A DNA stretch of 59,151 nucleotides from Firmicutes bacterium UBA1393 (GCA_002305255.1 DBQN01000083.1:28642-87792), one strand, 5' to 3'; shown: positions 1 to 9,724, counted from the stretch's first letter. The notes: generated by a model from the letters alone, not told the origin. Translations and numbers: made by a program.

Positions 1-453
1 GTCGTGGTCATCCTCTGCCACAAGCGACCCGTCAATTCGAGTCGGATCCCACGCGCGCACCTTCTCATACGGCTCCCGGACGTAACCTGGCTCCGCGGCT
101 GCCTCTGACTCACACATGGCCTCTCCGGCGTCGTGGTCGTGAGCCTCGAAGTGATGGTCACCTGCTGGATCAGCCTCGTAATCCCACGCCGGCTCCTCCT
201 CTAGCTGGGCACCCTCTTCCGTCGACGATGCGCCCTCACCGTCGTCGCCTCTGTCGACGATGATCACAGGCCCTAGCTGCCGCCCTCCGCCCGCGGGCCA
301 CTGAGTGGGGAACCCGACCGGGGGAGACCCAACCCGGCGCCCTGCTCGCCTCGCCGCCTCCTGTTCTGCCCTGCGCAGCCCTCGGGATATGCCCCGCACG
401 ATAGAGGACACGAATACGGCCAGCCATATCAGCCCTATCAGGGCTTCTATCAT
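1..453 (-). CDS. Membrane-anchored acidic protein of unknown function (partial, C-terminus off the window)
   Basis: An open frame starts with ATG at 453 and runs off the left edge, giving at least 151 residues with no stop. Residues 2-20 form one hydrophobic segment (MIEALIGLIWLAVFVSSIVR), followed by a short Arg-rich stretch, so a single N-terminal membrane anchor with the rest probably cytoplasmic is likely. The remainder is rich in Asp, Glu, Gly and His and of low complexity. It lies 51 bases downstream of floA in the same direction and probably belongs to the nfeD-floA unit. A GGGAGG sequence sits about 14 bases before the start, farther than usual. I do not recognise the family and infer no function. 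Confidence 0.55.
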   Translation of the reverse strand, partial: MIEALIGLIWLAVFVSSIVRGISRGLRRAEQEAARRAGRRVGSPPVGFPTQWPAGGGRQLGPVIIVDRGDDGEGASSTEEGAQLEEEPAWDYEADPAGDHHFEAHDHDAGEAMCESEAAAEPGYVREPYEKVRAWDPTRIDGSLVAEDDHD

Positions 454-504
454 GTCCAAAGCTGCCGCCTCCCTTCAGAGCAGCCAACCCTCTGCTCGGC
501 GGTG

Positions 505-1518
505 CTACTTGCCACCCTGATCCATCGGCGCGTCATCAGAACCTCCCGTTTTGCCGGTTGCCCGGGAGATCGAGTCACGCATGCCGGTATCGGCCTTGAG
601 ATTCAGCAAGCTGTAATAGTCCATGACGCCCATGTGTCCACTTCTCAGCGCCTCAGCCAGGGCTCGCGGTACCTCGGCTTCTGCCTCGACCACCCTTGCC
701 CTCATCTCCTGCACCTTCGCCTTGTTCTCCTGCTCCAGCGCCAAGGCCGCGAAACGGCGCTCTGATGCCTTTGCCTGGGCGATGTTCTTGTCAGCCTCCG
801 CCTGGTCCATCTGGAGCCTGGCACCGATGTTCCGCCCGACGTCGACGTCAGCGATGTCGATCGACAGTATCTGGAACGCGGTACCATCGTCCAGCCCCTT
901 AGCGAGCACCGTGCGGGAGATCATGTCGGGATTCTCCAGTACGACTTTGTGACTCTCGGCCGAGCCCACTGTGGTCACGATGCCCTCGCCGACTCTCGCG
1001 ATGACCGTTGCCTCGCCGGCTCCTCCGACAAGTCTATCGATGTTGGCGCGCACCGTGACTCTTGCCTTCGCCCTGAGCTCGATGCCGTCCTTCGCCACGG
1101 CTGCCACCACCGGCGTTTCGATAACCTTCGGGTTGACGCTCATCTGCACGGCCTCGAGCACGTTCCGACCGGCGAGGTCAATGGCTGCGGCTCGTTCGAA
1201 CGACAGACTGATATCGGCTCGCTGCGCCGCGATCAGGGCGTCCACTACCCTGTCTACATTGCCTCCGGCCAGGTGATGCGCCTCAAGCTTGTCGACGGTC
1301 ATGTCGATGCCTGCCTTTACGGCCTTGACCATGGGCATGATGATGCGGGAAGGCACCACTCGGCGGAGCCTCATGCCTACCAGGGTGAGCAGGCCCACTC
1401 TGACTCCTGCGGCCAGAGCCGAGATCCACAGGCCGACCGGGATGAAGTTGAGAAGGATAATCAGCAGAACGATGACGAACAGCGGAAGGAACCACACCAA
1501 CGGCGCTAATAGATACAC
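505..1518 (-). CDS. floA: Flotillin-like protein FloA (YqfA)
   Basis: A 337-residue protein matching the bacterial flotillin-like FloA/YqfA family in length and layout. It has an N-terminal hydrophobic hairpin (about residues 3-50), a long SPFH-like core with sequences such as [20 protein letters not shown], and an Ala/Glu-rich coiled-coil segment (about 230-300, with [16 protein letters not shown]). FloA forms membrane foci that organise fluid microdomains and affect secretion and sporulation signalling in Bacillus. It follows nfeD by 17 bases in the conserved nfeD-floA order, which strongly supports the call. The C-terminus ends in a short polar tail. Confidence 0.93.
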   Translation of the reverse strand: MYLLAPLVWFLPLFVIVLLIILLNFIPVGLWISALAAGVRVGLLTLVGMRLRRVVPSRIIMPMVKAVKAGIDMTVDKLEAHHLAGGNVDRVVDALIAAQRADISLSFERAAAIDLAGRNVLEAVQMSVNPKVIETPVVAAVAKDGIELRAKARVTVRANIDRLVGGAGEATVIARVGEGIVTTVGSAESHKVVLENPDMISRTVLAKGLDDGTAFQILSIDIADVDVGRNIGARLQMDQAEADKNIAQAKASERRFAALALEQENKAKVQEMRARVVEAEAEVPRALAEALRSGHMGVMDYYSLLNLKADTGMRDSISRATGKTGGSDDAPMDQGGK

Positions 1519-1535
1519 TTCAAGCCCTCCACAAA

Positions 1536-2858
1536 TCAGAGTTCGGTCACTCTCACGAATACGTTGCTTCCCTCGACCCTGACTACACGTACTCTGGTGC
1601 CTGCAAGGATGAACCCACCCTCACTGATGGCCTGGATGTGTCGGCCATCGAGATCAACGGTGCCGACGGGCTTGAGAGCCGTGACCGCAACTCCCTCGGC
1701 GCCGTCGACGCCGGCCAGTCTCTCCACTGCAAGGTAACCCTTGTCAACCCTCTCCTCGTGACGGAGCACGATCCGCCCCGGACGACCCCGGAGCCTGCCT
1801 CCCCTCGTCAGCAGCCCCACGGTGAGGGCCGACAGGGCGGCGCCGCCAACCAGCGCCACAGCCAGGGCGCTCATGGCCTGGGCCGGCGTGGGATAGCTCA
1901 ACACCAGGCTCGCGAACACGCCGACGATTCCAAGGATGCCAGTGACTCCGAAACCGGGTATCAAGAACAGCTCAATCAGGAGCAACGCAAACCCAACGAG
2001 GAACACGGCCACAGCCTCCCAGCCGGCGAGCCCGCCCAGAAGCCTTCCGCCGAAGAACAAGCCCATGGATGTGAGACCGATGGCTCCGGGCACTCCGAAC
2101 CCGGGAGTGAGCGCCTCCACGGCCAGGCCCACCAGGCCTATCGTCAGCAGAACCTGCGAGACCGCGTCATTGGTCAGCCACCGAGCCACGCGCTCCGCTG
2201 TGGAGGACTGGACATCGACGATCTCTGCCTCGGCCAGGCCCAGCTTCTCCGCAAGCTCCTCAATGCCGGTGGCCACCTCATCGGCGAAACCTAGCTCAGT
2301 GGCCTTTGTAGCTGTAAGGGTCAGAATCTTGCCTCTGCTAACCAGGCCGGGTATCTCGATATCGGCATCCACCATCGCCCCTGCCAGTTGTGGATCGCGC
2401 CCGCGCAAACCGGCAGTGGCTTCGAACTCGGCACGCACTGCCGAGATGTACTTCTCCTCGTTCGGGCGAGTCTCAGCAGCTCCCATAGACCCGCCGGGGT
2501 TCATGACGAGCGTTTCGCACGCGATCGCGAGCAGCGCCCCTGCCGACCATGCCCTCGGGTTCACATACGCAATAGTGCGAACCTTAGAGGCGACGATGGC
2601 GTCACGCGCTCTCAGGGCCGCATTCACCAGGCCTCCGGGGGTGTCGATCGAGAGCACGACGGCGGATGCACCGGCCTCCTCGGCGCCACGGATCGCCCTG
2701 GCCACGAATGCTGCCAGTCCATAGTCGATGGTTCCGGTTACCGGTATCACGTGCAACTCAGCCGCAGCGGCACGGGGCGCAACAAACAGCGCCACAAGCA
2801 TCACTGCGGCCAGCATGCCCACCCGGGCTCCGGCATTCATCTTCGCACGAGCGTTCAC
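1536..2858 (-). CDS. nfeD: NfeD-family membrane-bound serine protease (ClpP-class)
   Basis: A 440-residue long-form NfeD protein. An N-terminal signal segment (about residues 12-32) precedes a ClpP-like protease domain with the typical [21 protein letters not shown] stretch and the nucleophile region [11 protein letters not shown]; the catalytic Lys is probably the one in [10 protein letters not shown]. Four to five hydrophobic helices follow (about 235-345), and then a C-terminal OB-like NfeD domain of about 70 residues. The long form acts with flotillin-type proteins, and floA lies immediately downstream. The start is GTG at 2858; a second possible start is ATG at residue 7. The ribosome-binding site is weak. 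An extended -10 promoter lies just upstream. Confidence 0.9.
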   Translation of the reverse strand: MNARAKMNAGARVGMLAAVMLVALFVAPRAAAAELHVIPVTGTIDYGLAAFVARAIRGAEEAGASAVVLSIDTPGGLVNAALRARDAIVASKVRTIAYVNPRAWSAGALLAIACETLVMNPGGSMGAAETRPNEEKYISAVRAEFEATAGLRGRDPQLAGAMVDADIEIPGLVSRGKILTLTATKATELGFADEVATGIEELAEKLGLAEAEIVDVQSSTAERVARWLTNDAVSQVLLTIGLVGLAVEALTPGFGVPGAIGLTSMGLFFGGRLLGGLAGWEAVAVFLVGFALLLIELFLIPGFGVTGILGIVGVFASLVLSYPTPAQAMSALAVALVGGAALSALTVGLLTRGGRLRGRPGRIVLRHEERVDKGYLAVERLAGVDGAEGVAVTALKPVGTVDLDGRHIQAISEGGFILAGTRVRVVRVEGSNVFVRVTEL

Positions 2859-2902
2859 CAGGCTATCACACCCCTTGTGGCTATGATCCTTACTGCATCT
2901 AC

Positions 2903-2911
2903 ATTATACCA
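2903..2911 (-). promoter_or_regulatory. Extended -10 promoter for nfeD-floA
   Basis: Reading the minus strand, TGGTATAAT forms an extended -10 (TGnTATAAT) about 45 bases before the nfeD start. No good -35 hexamer is seen 17 bases upstream, as expected for extended -10 promoters. It sits directly after the gerC stop. Confidence 0.5.
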
Positions 2912-2926
2912 TTCGTGTTTCCGCCA

Positions 2927-4201
2927 TCATATGGCCTTATCCTCCGACAACGATCGGAGAATCTGCCCACGCCTGCGCCCAGCTACATTTACTATGACCT
3001 TGATGTTCAGTGACTGGAACAGGGTGTCCCACTCACCGCTGATCTTCTTCCAGTTCGAATGTGCCATACGCTGCCGAAACACCTCGCCTATGCCTATGAC
3101 GTCGGATCCGAGCTCAGTCTGGATTACCCTCAGCATGTCATCGGTATCCCGTTTCAGCCTAACCGATATGCTCTTGTTAAGCGCCACAACACCCTCTTCA
3201 GTCATGAACTGATCGTCAGATATCAGCTCTCGCATCCCCCACAAGCCATTGACCTTCACCTCTACTGTGCAACCTTCCACCTTCTCTGCATCGGCAAGGC
3301 ATTCGCGCGGTATCGAGACCTCGGCATGGGCACTCATCAGGTTCACACCGATGCTCTCGTCTCCGTCGGCTGATAGTTTGTGGATGAACTCATATCCCTG
3401 TATGCGGGAGTTGATGATGACCGCCGCAGCCGACTGCCGCGCATCCAGCCAACCTACCATTTTGTCGCCTTTGAACACAGCAGCACCGTTGAGCACGAAC
3501 ATATCCGACAGGTTCATGCTCGTACCGGATCCATCACCGCCGGAAGCGGAGCCCTGTGCTGCCCCGCCTTCGGCGCCGCCGCCACCACCGCCCGCAGACT
3601 CGGACTCCCTGGCCAGTCCAACCCTGGCGATCAGGGGCTGGACTCCCCTCTCCTCGATATGCGTCACCAGGTCGACAATGCGCGAGCTGGGCGCTCCGGC
3701 TCTCTGAGCCTCGCGCTGCATCAGGCTGCCTATGAACATGCCAGCCGGTTGGCCCGCTATGGATAGGCTTAGCACTTCCTCGACAGGATCCGGCGTCACC
3801 AACACCCATGCCTTGAGCCTCAGCGTGGCGTCGCGCATCAACGCATCGACAGCCTGCCTGAGGCCGGCTCGTGCCAGTCTCTCCCCAATCACGATTGTCC
3901 TCACATGCCCCAGGGTCAGGTTCCGAGAAGACCTGGTCTCGAGCTTGATGAATGCGTCATACAGCGTGTCGCCCTCAGTCGAAGCGAGTAACGTCTCTTG
4001 CTTCGCAAGGCTCTCCACCCCCATTCCGGGCTCGGCCACCTCCAGCCACAGTCTGACCTTCCCATCATCCTCACTGTCGACTCCGAGCGCCACAACGAAA
4101 CCCACGTCTTCCATGTCCACCGCGGTGCCACAACCTGACACCACAAGGCCAAGGCACACGAGAACGAGGCCCAGGCACGAGAGACTCAGCCATCGTGTCA
4201 T
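2927..4201 (-). CDS. gerC: Spore germination lipoprotein, Ger(x)C family
   Basis: A 424-residue lipoprotein with a signal peptide ending in the lipobox VVSGC (Cys at residue 24). It has the Ger(x)C layout: an N-terminal domain beginning DVGFVVALGVD, a middle domain and a C-terminal domain ending in a short basic tail. GerC-type subunits sit outside the inner spore membrane and are needed for germinant-receptor function. A Gly/Ala/Ser-rich insertion (about residues 205-230, GGGGGGAEGG) separates two domains and is longer than I would expect. The start overlaps the end of gerB by four bases, so the two are probably translationally coupled. Confidence 0.93.
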   Translation of the reverse strand: MTRWLSLSCLGLVLVCLGLVVSGCGTAVDMEDVGFVVALGVDSEDDGKVRLWLEVAEPGMGVESLAKQETLLASTEGDTLYDAFIKLETRSSRNLTLGHVRTIVIGERLARAGLRQAVDALMRDATLRLKAWVLVTPDPVEEVLSLSIAGQPAGMFIGSLMQREAQRAGAPSSRIVDLVTHIEERGVQPLIARVGLARESESAGGGGGGAEGGAAQGSASGGDGSGTSMNLSDMFVLNGAAVFKGDKMVGWLDARQSAAAVIINSRIQGYEFIHKLSADGDESIGVNLMSAHAEVSIPRECLADAEKVEGCTVEVKVNGLWGMRELISDDQFMTEEGVVALNKSISVRLKRDTDDMLRVIQTELGSDVIGIGEVFRQRMAHSNWKKISGEWDTLFQSLNIKVIVNVAGRRRGQILRSLSEDKAI

Positions 4202-5310
4202 TCACGCCGTCTCCCTTCAGCAGGAACCGGCCTGAGGGCCGATGCAGTCAGCAGCAGCGCCGGAAGGGCCAGTGCGTACCAGGGCGTGTAGCGCTGGAAG
4301 AGCTTTAGGGAGTGCAGCACCGAGACGACCGTCGTGGGATACAGGCTCAGAATCACGCTCGCCACGATCAGAGGGATAAACACAGGAGTGCGCGTCCTGA
4401 GGCCGAGGGCATCCGCTATGGAAACGGTTGTTGCGTGAAACACCGCAGCCTGCTTAAGAAGGCCAACGCTGAACCATATCGCCAGCAGCAGCACTTCTGA
4501 CCTCTCCAGGAACTCGCCCGGCCCCACCAGCCGGGCGGCCTCAACTGCCGGGAACATCACGCGGGCCACACCCTGGGAGCCCAGGAGCATAGTGGCCACA
4601 GCCAATACCGCACTCATCAACGTCATTCCCACGAGCACTCCCCACGACATCGACCGGCCCGCCCGTGACGGTTCATTCAGATGTGAGACGAAGGCAAGTC
4701 CGACGATACACTCTGTGCCGTAAGCCGAAGTGATCAGTGCTGTCAGACCCAACTCCGGAAGACCGGCGCCGATGATCGGCAACAACCTGGCGGGATGAGC
4801 CACGGGAACTGACAGCCCGGCCAGCACGACGATCGATAGGAGCGCGATTGGAAAGAACACCATAGACGCCCGAGCAATGGCCTCGATACCCAGCGAAGCA
4901 CCGTACGCTATGATAGCCGATGCCACCAGCGCCAGCGTGAGAGGGGATGTAGACTCGAGAAATGGAATCCAGATCGCAATGATGAACTGGCGCGAACCTA
5001 TACCCAGGAGCCATGTGCAATACGCCGCGAAGCTAAGTGATGCCAGCTTCGACAGGGCCTTTGGCAGCACCGTGTCGGCGATGGCAGGCAGATTCATGCC
5101 AGGATACAGTCTCACCAATGTCCCACACAGCCAGGCAACGATCAGCCCGCCCGCTGCTCCCAGCAATGTGCCCAACCATGCCGCCGACTCCGAGATCGTG
5201 GCGATGACGCTGCCGACCGCCATAAACCCTGTAGAGAACACGATCTCTGCGACAAGTACTGCAAACTGCCCGGTCCTGATATGGTCATTCTCTGACCCGG
5301 TTCTCGCCAT
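4198..5310 (-). CDS. gerB: Spore germination transporter-like protein, GerB family
   Basis: A 370-residue integral membrane protein with about ten hydrophobic helices and the GerAB/ArcD/ProY amino-acid-permease fold. It opens with TGQFAVLVAEIVFSTGFM, the usual first helix of germination permeases. In germinant receptors the B subunit binds the small-molecule germinant. It is the second gene of gerA-gerB-gerC, overlapping gerA by 26 bases and gerC by four. The germinant cannot be read from the sequence, although an amino acid is the commonest ligand of the family. Confidence 0.93.
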   Translation of the reverse strand: MARTGSENDHIRTGQFAVLVAEIVFSTGFMAVGSVIATISESAAWLGTLLGAAGGLIVAWLCGTLVRLYPGMNLPAIADTVLPKALSKLASLSFAAYCTWLLGIGSRQFIIAIWIPFLESTSPLTLALVASAIIAYGASLGIEAIARASMVFFPIALLSIVVLAGLSVPVAHPARLLPIIGAGLPELGLTALITSAYGTECIVGLAFVSHLNEPSRAGRSMSWGVLVGMTLMSAVLAVATMLLGSQGVARVMFPAVEAARLVGPGEFLERSEVLLLAIWFSVGLLKQAAVFHATTVSIADALGLRTRTPVFIPLIVASVILSLYPTTVVSVLHSLKLFQRYTPWYALALPALLLTASALRPVPAEGRRRE

Positions 5311-6949
5311 CGGCTCCCTCCTCCTTATCCTGGTCGTCGCGGGCCCACTGCCGATTGGATGAACCCTGCCTCACCCTGTCCTGAGGGCGTGGGAAGCCCG
5401 GTCGGAGACGGTGCTTGAACACAGGCGCTCGCCACAACACATCTTTGAACAGGTCGCCGGTGTGCAGTAGCGGTTGCAGGTAGGGCACGCCCAGGCTCGT
5501 CAGGCCGCTCAGGTGAAGCACGATGGCGACCAGTCCTGCCGTCAGCCCAAAGAGTCCGGTCCAGGAAGCCAATAGTAGAAGCGGAAACCTCAGCAGTCTC
5601 ACTGCCAGGCTCACCGAGTAGTGCGGAATGCTGAAGGACGCGAGACCGGTCACCGCAACTACGATGACCATTATCGGGCTCACCAGTCCGGCCGACACGG
5701 CTGCGTCTCCCAGAAGCAGTGCGCCGACGAAACCCATGGTTTGGCCCACCGGATCAGGCATTCGCACTGCCGATTCGCGTATTAGTTCGAGGGCCAGCTC
5801 CATCAGGAGGGCCTCGACGATCGTTGGAAAGGGCACCGACAGGTGCGAACCGGCGATGGCCAGGGCAAGCGACGTGGGCAGCATCTCCTGGTGGTGCGTG
5901 GCGATGGCGACGTAGAACGCGGGAAAGGTCAGAGCAAGCAGGCCTGCGACATACCTCAGTGAGCGCAGAGTGCCGGCAAAGGGGAAGCGGTCGTAGAAGT
6001 CCTCGGCCGACTGAAAGAACGTGGGAAGGTTCGCCGGCGCCATCAGCGCGAAGGGCGATGTGTCGACGATGATGCCTACCAGCCCCTCAGAGATCCCGGC
6101 ACAAAAGCGGTCGGGGCGCTCTGTGTACTGCATCTGCGGGAAGGGCGAAGCAGGTGAATCCTCAATGAACTCCTCAATGATCCCGGAGTCACCGGCGATA
6201 TCGGTGTCAATGGAGGCGATCCTCATCTTGACCTCTTCGACCAACTGCGGATCGGTGATGCCCTCGATGTAGACCACCACCACGTCGGTCTTGGACCTGA
6301 CGCCGACGCGAGTGCCGTCAAAGCGAAGATCAGGAGTCTTCAGGCGCCGCCTCACCAACGCCGTGTTTGTCCTCAGCACCTCGGTGAAGCTCTCCCGCGG
6401 ACCCCTCAGTGTCTTCTCTGTGCTTGGCTCACCGACAGTTCGATGTTCCCAGCCCTTGGCTTCAAACAGAATGGCCTGCCGCGTATCCTGGATGAAAAGG
6501 GCCGCCTCACCGGTGAGCACCTTCTCCACTACCTTGTTCAGGTCGTCAACAGCGCTGACCTGACCCGCCGGGAGCAAGTGACTGATGATGAGCTCAACGA
6601 GGAGTTTTGGGTCGCGCGGCAGCGGAGAGGTGACTGGACCGCGCTCACCGTGCATCAATGCTTCAAGGCCGAAGGCATTGATGGTGGCCCTGTCGGTGAG
6701 ACCCTCAATGTAGAACAGAAGCCCGTGAACCTCCGGGCAAGTCCACAGATCGACCCGGCGCATGATCACGTCGGAGTTGCGTTCGCCGAACAGCGACTTT
6801 ATCTCAGCCTCGATACTGTCAATGCGCGCCGGGATCTCGCGTTCACCCAGGCCGGAGCCTCTCGACGTCTCCTCGCTCCTGCGTGACCGCTTCCCGTCGG
6901 CTCCACGTCGCCCCCTCCCGAGCACCATCAGCTTGCGTAGCAGGCTCAA
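5285..6949 (-). CDS. gerA: Spore germination receptor subunit A, GerA family
   Basis: A 554-residue GerA/SpoVAF-type protein. A soluble N-terminal region (to about residue 300) contains the conserved VYIEGLTD-like elements (FYIEGLTDRATINA; VVVYIEGITDPQLVEEVK) and SEGLVGIIVDTSPFALMAP. A membrane domain with about five helices follows, and then a basic tail. The A subunit oligomerises into the receptor channel that starts ion release in germinating spores. It is first in the gerABC operon. A sigma-G-like promoter is present upstream, which fits forespore expression. Confidence 0.94.
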   Translation of the reverse strand: MSLLRKLMVLGRGRRGADGKRSRRSEETSRGSGLGEREIPARIDSIEAEIKSLFGERNSDVIMRRVDLWTCPEVHGLLFYIEGLTDRATINAFGLEALMHGERGPVTSPLPRDPKLLVELIISHLLPAGQVSAVDDLNKVVEKVLTGEAALFIQDTRQAILFEAKGWEHRTVGEPSTEKTLRGPRESFTEVLRTNTALVRRRLKTPDLRFDGTRVGVRSKTDVVVVYIEGITDPQLVEEVKMRIASIDTDIAGDSGIIEEFIEDSPASPFPQMQYTERPDRFCAGISEGLVGIIVDTSPFALMAPANLPTFFQSAEDFYDRFPFAGTLRSLRYVAGLLALTFPAFYVAIATHHQEMLPTSLALAIAGSHLSVPFPTIVEALLMELALELIRESAVRMPDPVGQTMGFVGALLLGDAAVSAGLVSPIMVIVVAVTGLASFSIPHYSVSLAVRLLRFPLLLLASWTGLFGLTAGLVAIVLHLSGLTSLGVPYLQPLLHTGDLFKDVLWRAPVFKHRLRPGFPRPQDRVRQGSSNRQWARDDQDKEEGADGENRVRE

Positions 6950-7034
6950 GCACGCACCTCCCGGGACCGCTGTGCCATTCGTCGCCCTACGGCGCCGTCG
7001 CGTTGTGTCACCATCGCATGATGCGGCACTGTTG

Positions 7035-7063
7035 TACTGTGCCCGGGTGTGGCTGCCTTATTC
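7035..7063 (-). promoter_or_regulatory. Possible forespore sigma-G promoter for gerABC
   Basis: On the minus strand GAATA (7063-7059) and CACAGTA (7041-7035) are separated by 17 bases. This resembles the sigma-G pattern GMATA - 17/18 - CATnnTA with one mismatch, about 85 bases before gerA. No sigma-A-like promoter is seen here. The call rests on short motifs only. Confidence 0.35.
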
Positions 7064-7083
7064 GGAAGGAGCACTCGGAAAAA

Positions 7084-7111
7084 GAACGAGGGAGAGGATC
7101 TCTCCTCTCCC
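7084..7111 (-). terminator. Intrinsic terminator after rpsU
   Basis: GGGAGAGGA / TCCTCTCCC form a nine-pair stem (7090-7111) with a four-base loop, followed on the minus strand by TCGTTCTTTTT. It lies about 45 bases past the rpsU stop and separates rpsU from gerA. Confidence 0.75.
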
Positions 7112-7156
7112 GCACTTCGCACGCTTATCACCCCGGGGGGCATGGCTGCAGCGGCA

Positions 7157-7333
7157 CTACCTGAACTTGCGCTTGCGAGCTGCCTCGGACTTCTTCTTTT
7201 TGCGCACGCTAGGCTTCTCGTAGTGCTCGCGCTTTCGAATCTCGGCTAACACACCTGACTGCGCGCACTGACGCTTGAAACGGCGAAGCGCGCTGTCAAG
7301 GGATTCATTCTTGCCAACCCTGACCTCTGACAT
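7157..7333 (-). CDS. rpsU: 30S ribosomal protein bS21
   Basis: A 58-residue basic protein beginning [20 protein letters not shown] and ending in a Lys/Arg-rich tail ([14 protein letters not shown]), as in bS21 of Bacillota. bS21 sits on the 30S platform near the anti-Shine-Dalgarno and helps initiation. The start ATG at 7333 is chosen because GAGAGGGGGG lies a few bases upstream and because it matches the family N-terminus; the open frame extends 41 codons further upstream without homology. A sigma-A promoter lies about 95 bases upstream and a terminator follows, so it looks monocistronic. Confidence 0.96.
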   Translation of the reverse strand: MSEVRVGKNESLDSALRRFKRQCAQSGVLAEIRKREHYEKPSVRKKKKSEAARKRKFR

Positions 7334-7426
7334 ACGGATACCCCCCTCTCCGTGCGAGAATCGTCGGAAATCGTTGCACGTATGTTCCGTGGATCCGTAT
7401 GGCGTTCCACGAGGTAATCTTGTCAG

Positions 7427-7456
7427 ATTATACTTCACACCCCATGGCTGTGTCAA
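7427..7456 (-). promoter_or_regulatory. Sigma-A promoter for rpsU
   Basis: TTGACA (7456-7451), an 18-base spacer and TATAAT (7432-7427) on the minus strand: a perfect pair of hexamers, leaving a 5' leader of roughly 90 bases before rpsU. Confidence 0.85.
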
Positions 7457-7537
7457 TTATCGGCTTGGCCCAGTATCGGACTTGCCCGACGCTGGTTCTG
7501 CCCGAAGTCGGGCCGGCTCCGGCAACCCGCTCCACGC

Positions 7538-7891
7538 TTAGCCCGCGGGCCACTCGAAGGCTCTACCTGCCATGACGTGCACATGCAGATGCTGCACCGA
7601 CTGCCCGGCATCGGGCCCGGAGTTGATGACGATCCTGTAGCCCGACTCACCGAACCCTCTCTCGGCGGCCAGCCTCGCGGCAAGGCGCATTGCCCTCCCC
7701 ACCAGGGCGTCATGTGCACTACTAAGGCTACCCACTCCTGACACGTGTTCGACAGGTATGATGAGCACGTGCATGGGTGCCTGGGGAGAGATGTCGTCAA
7801 ACGCCACAAGCTCCTCGTCGCTGTAGACCACCTTCGCCGGTATCTGTGATGCCGCTATCTTGCAGAACAGGCAGTCTCCCACTGCTCTCAC
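7538..7891 (-). CDS. HIT-family nucleotide-binding hydrolase (HinT-like)
   Basis: A 117-residue protein with the HIT signature HLHVHVM near the C-terminus (His-x-His-x-His) and the N-terminal CLFCKIAASQIPAKVVYSDEELVAFDDI of the HinT/PKCI branch. These enzymes hydrolyse adenosine phosphoramidates and acyl-AMP. The start overlaps the mtaB stop by four bases (GTG at 7891; a second GTG three codons later would also fit), so it is co-translated with mtaB. In many Bacillota a HIT gene lies between mtaB and rpsU, as here. Confidence 0.93.
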   Translation of the reverse strand: MRAVGDCLFCKIAASQIPAKVVYSDEELVAFDDISPQAPMHVLIIPVEHVSGVGSLSSAHDALVGRAMRLAARLAAERGFGESGYRIVINSGPDAGQSVQHLHVHVMAGRAFEWPAG

Positions 7892-9228
7892 CTCGCCTTC
7901 ATCTTCGTTGTTTCCATGACGCCCGAGACGAATCCTGCCATCGCCCGGGTGATCTTTATGTCGACCAACTCGCCCGGCGCCATGTAGCCGGGTGCGGTCA
8001 CCCTAACGTAATCATCGGTGAGTCCGTTGATCTGCCCTGCCTGTGCCTGCTCGACCAGGACTGATACAGTCGAGCCCACCATGGCCCCATGGTAGCTCAG
8101 TGAGAGCTCCTCTCCCACCCTGATCAGCGCAGCGCTGCGTTCCTGCTTCACATTCTCAGGCACTTGATCGGGCATCGAAGCCGCCGGAGTGCCTGTGCGA
8201 CGCGAGTACGCAAAAACATGCATTCGGGCGAACCCGACTGCGCGGGCTAACTCAACGGTGTACTCGAAGTCCTCGTCTGTCTCCCCGGGAAAGCCCACAA
8301 TCACATCTGTGGTGATGGCGACGCGTCCGATCCGCCGCCGCGCCGACTCGACTACATCAAGATAGTCTGAGCGGGTGTAGTTGCGGTTCATCCGGCGAAG
8401 CACCTCATCTGAGCCTGATTGCAGGGGTATGTGCAGATGAGGGCAGACCTCCGCCGTCGTAGCCATGACCTCAATCAGCGAAGGCTTCACATCGCGGGGA
8501 TCCACGGAGCTCAACCGCACGCGCGCGACGCCGTCAACAGAAGCGCACGCGGCAAGCACATCCGCAAGATCCGGCGATCCGCCGAAATCGCGACCGTAGG
8601 CCCCAAGGTCGATGCCCGTAAGCACCAGCTCACGATAGCCCCTTGCTGCCAGAGCCTTCGCTTCGGCAACCACGTTGTCGATGCGGCGGCTGCGCACAGG
8701 GCCGCGCACGTACGGCACCTTGCAGTAGGCGCAGAAGTTCTCGCAGCCGTCTTCGATCTTGAGGAAGGCGCGAGTTCTCTCAGACCAACCCGAGGCAGGC
8801 AGTTCCTGATACTCGCGACAGGCCGCCACATCGGTCACTATGTTCATTGCGGGAGACTGCCTGCCCTCGTCGCGGGCGGCCAGGAGTCGGCACACGGCAT
8901 CAACCAGCTTGGAACGATCGGCAGAACCTGAGACCAGGGCCACGCCTTCTATCGCCGCGAGCTTGTCGGGGCTGGCCTGGGCATAGCATCCGGTGGCAAC
9001 CACCACGGCATCGGGGTGGGCCCCCACGGCCCTGCGCAACAGCTGGCGGCTCTTCTTGTCGCCGGTGGCCGTCACCGTGCACGTGTTGACGACATACACG
9101 TCGGCCTCGTCGCCAAAGCCCACGACGTCGAATCCCGACTCCCTGAACTTCTCTGCAAGGCCCTCAGAATCGCACTGGTTGACCTTGCACCCCAGTGTCG
9201 CAATGGCTACCCTCGGCACATGGTGCAC
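7888..9228 (-). CDS. mtaB: tRNA (N6-L-threonylcarbamoyladenosine(37)-C2)-methylthiotransferase MtaB
   Basis: A 446-residue methylthiotransferase that converts t6A37 to ms2t6A in tRNAs reading ANN codons. The N-terminal UPF0004 domain carries its three cluster Cys (TLGCKVN, NTCTVT, ATGCYAQ). The radical SAM motif is CENFCAYCKVPYVRGP (Cys-x3-Cys-x2-Cys), and a C-terminal TRAM domain begins around residue 380. CKVNQCDSE and VNTCTVT place it in the MtaB rather than the MiaB or RimO branch. It sits downstream of prmA-rsmE, separated here by trxA, two lipoproteins and queT. Confidence 0.95.
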   Translation of the reverse strand: MHHVPRVAIATLGCKVNQCDSEGLAEKFRESGFDVVGFGDEADVYVVNTCTVTATGDKKSRQLLRRAVGAHPDAVVVATGCYAQASPDKLAAIEGVALVSGSADRSKLVDAVCRLLAARDEGRQSPAMNIVTDVAACREYQELPASGWSERTRAFLKIEDGCENFCAYCKVPYVRGPVRSRRIDNVVAEAKALAARGYRELVLTGIDLGAYGRDFGGSPDLADVLAACASVDGVARVRLSSVDPRDVKPSLIEVMATTAEVCPHLHIPLQSGSDEVLRRMNRNYTRSDYLDVVESARRRIGRVAITTDVIVGFPGETDEDFEYTVELARAVGFARMHVFAYSRRTGTPAASMPDQVPENVKQERSAALIRVGEELSLSYHGAMVGSTVSVLVEQAQAGQINGLTDDYVRVTAPGYMAPGELVDIKITRAMAGFVSGVMETTKMKAR

Positions 9229-9247
9229 TCCTTTTCCCTACGCAAGC

Positions 9248-9724
9248 TCATTGTATGAGACCCAGCCTCTCCATGGCGCGAATCAGCGGAAACCCCACGG
9301 CGAACACGGCGATGGCTTCGCCCAGGGCAACAGATACCATTGACACAGGCACAGTCCATGCATGGATCTCAAGACCGGCCACGAACGGCACATATGCACC
9401 TACCACAAGCCCGTTGACGATCACGGGCCACAGCGGCGCGATGCGTCGTCGCCGAGTGCGCCACGTGAGCCACGCCGCTAGCGCTGTGGCGGCCGACCCG
9501 AGTATAATGTCGACGATTCCGTACGGCCCGATAGCGTTGGCGATGAGCGCGCCCACCGCCAACCCCGGCACAGCCTCAGGCCACACCAGTGGAAGCAGCG
9601 TCAGGCCCTCTGCCACCCGCACCTGGACAACCCCGTATGATAGAGGCGCGAGCGCCAGACACAGCACGACATAGAGCCCGGCTGTGGCTGATGCCCGCGC
9701 GGCATACCTCACCTGAGGGTTCAT
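9248..9724 (-). CDS. queT: QueT-family queuosine-precursor transporter (ECF S-component type)
   Basis: A 158-residue membrane protein with about five helices and the QueT (DUF988) signature features QVRVAEGLTLLPLVWPEAVPGLAVGALIAN and GPYGIVDIILGSAATALAAW. The family imports preQ0/preQ1 or related queuosine precursors together with a shared ECF module, which is not in this window. No preQ1 riboswitch could be recognised in the short leader. The start ATG at 9724 is preceded by GGAAGGATGG at a slightly long spacing. It ends 19 bases before mtaB starts. Confidence 0.9.
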   Translation of the reverse strand: MNPQVRYAARASATAGLYVVLCLALAPLSYGVVQVRVAEGLTLLPLVWPEAVPGLAVGALIANAIGPYGIVDIILGSAATALAAWLTWRTRRRRIAPLWPVIVNGLVVGAYVPFVAGLEIHAWTVPVSMVSVALGEAIAVFAVGFPLIRAMERLGLIQ

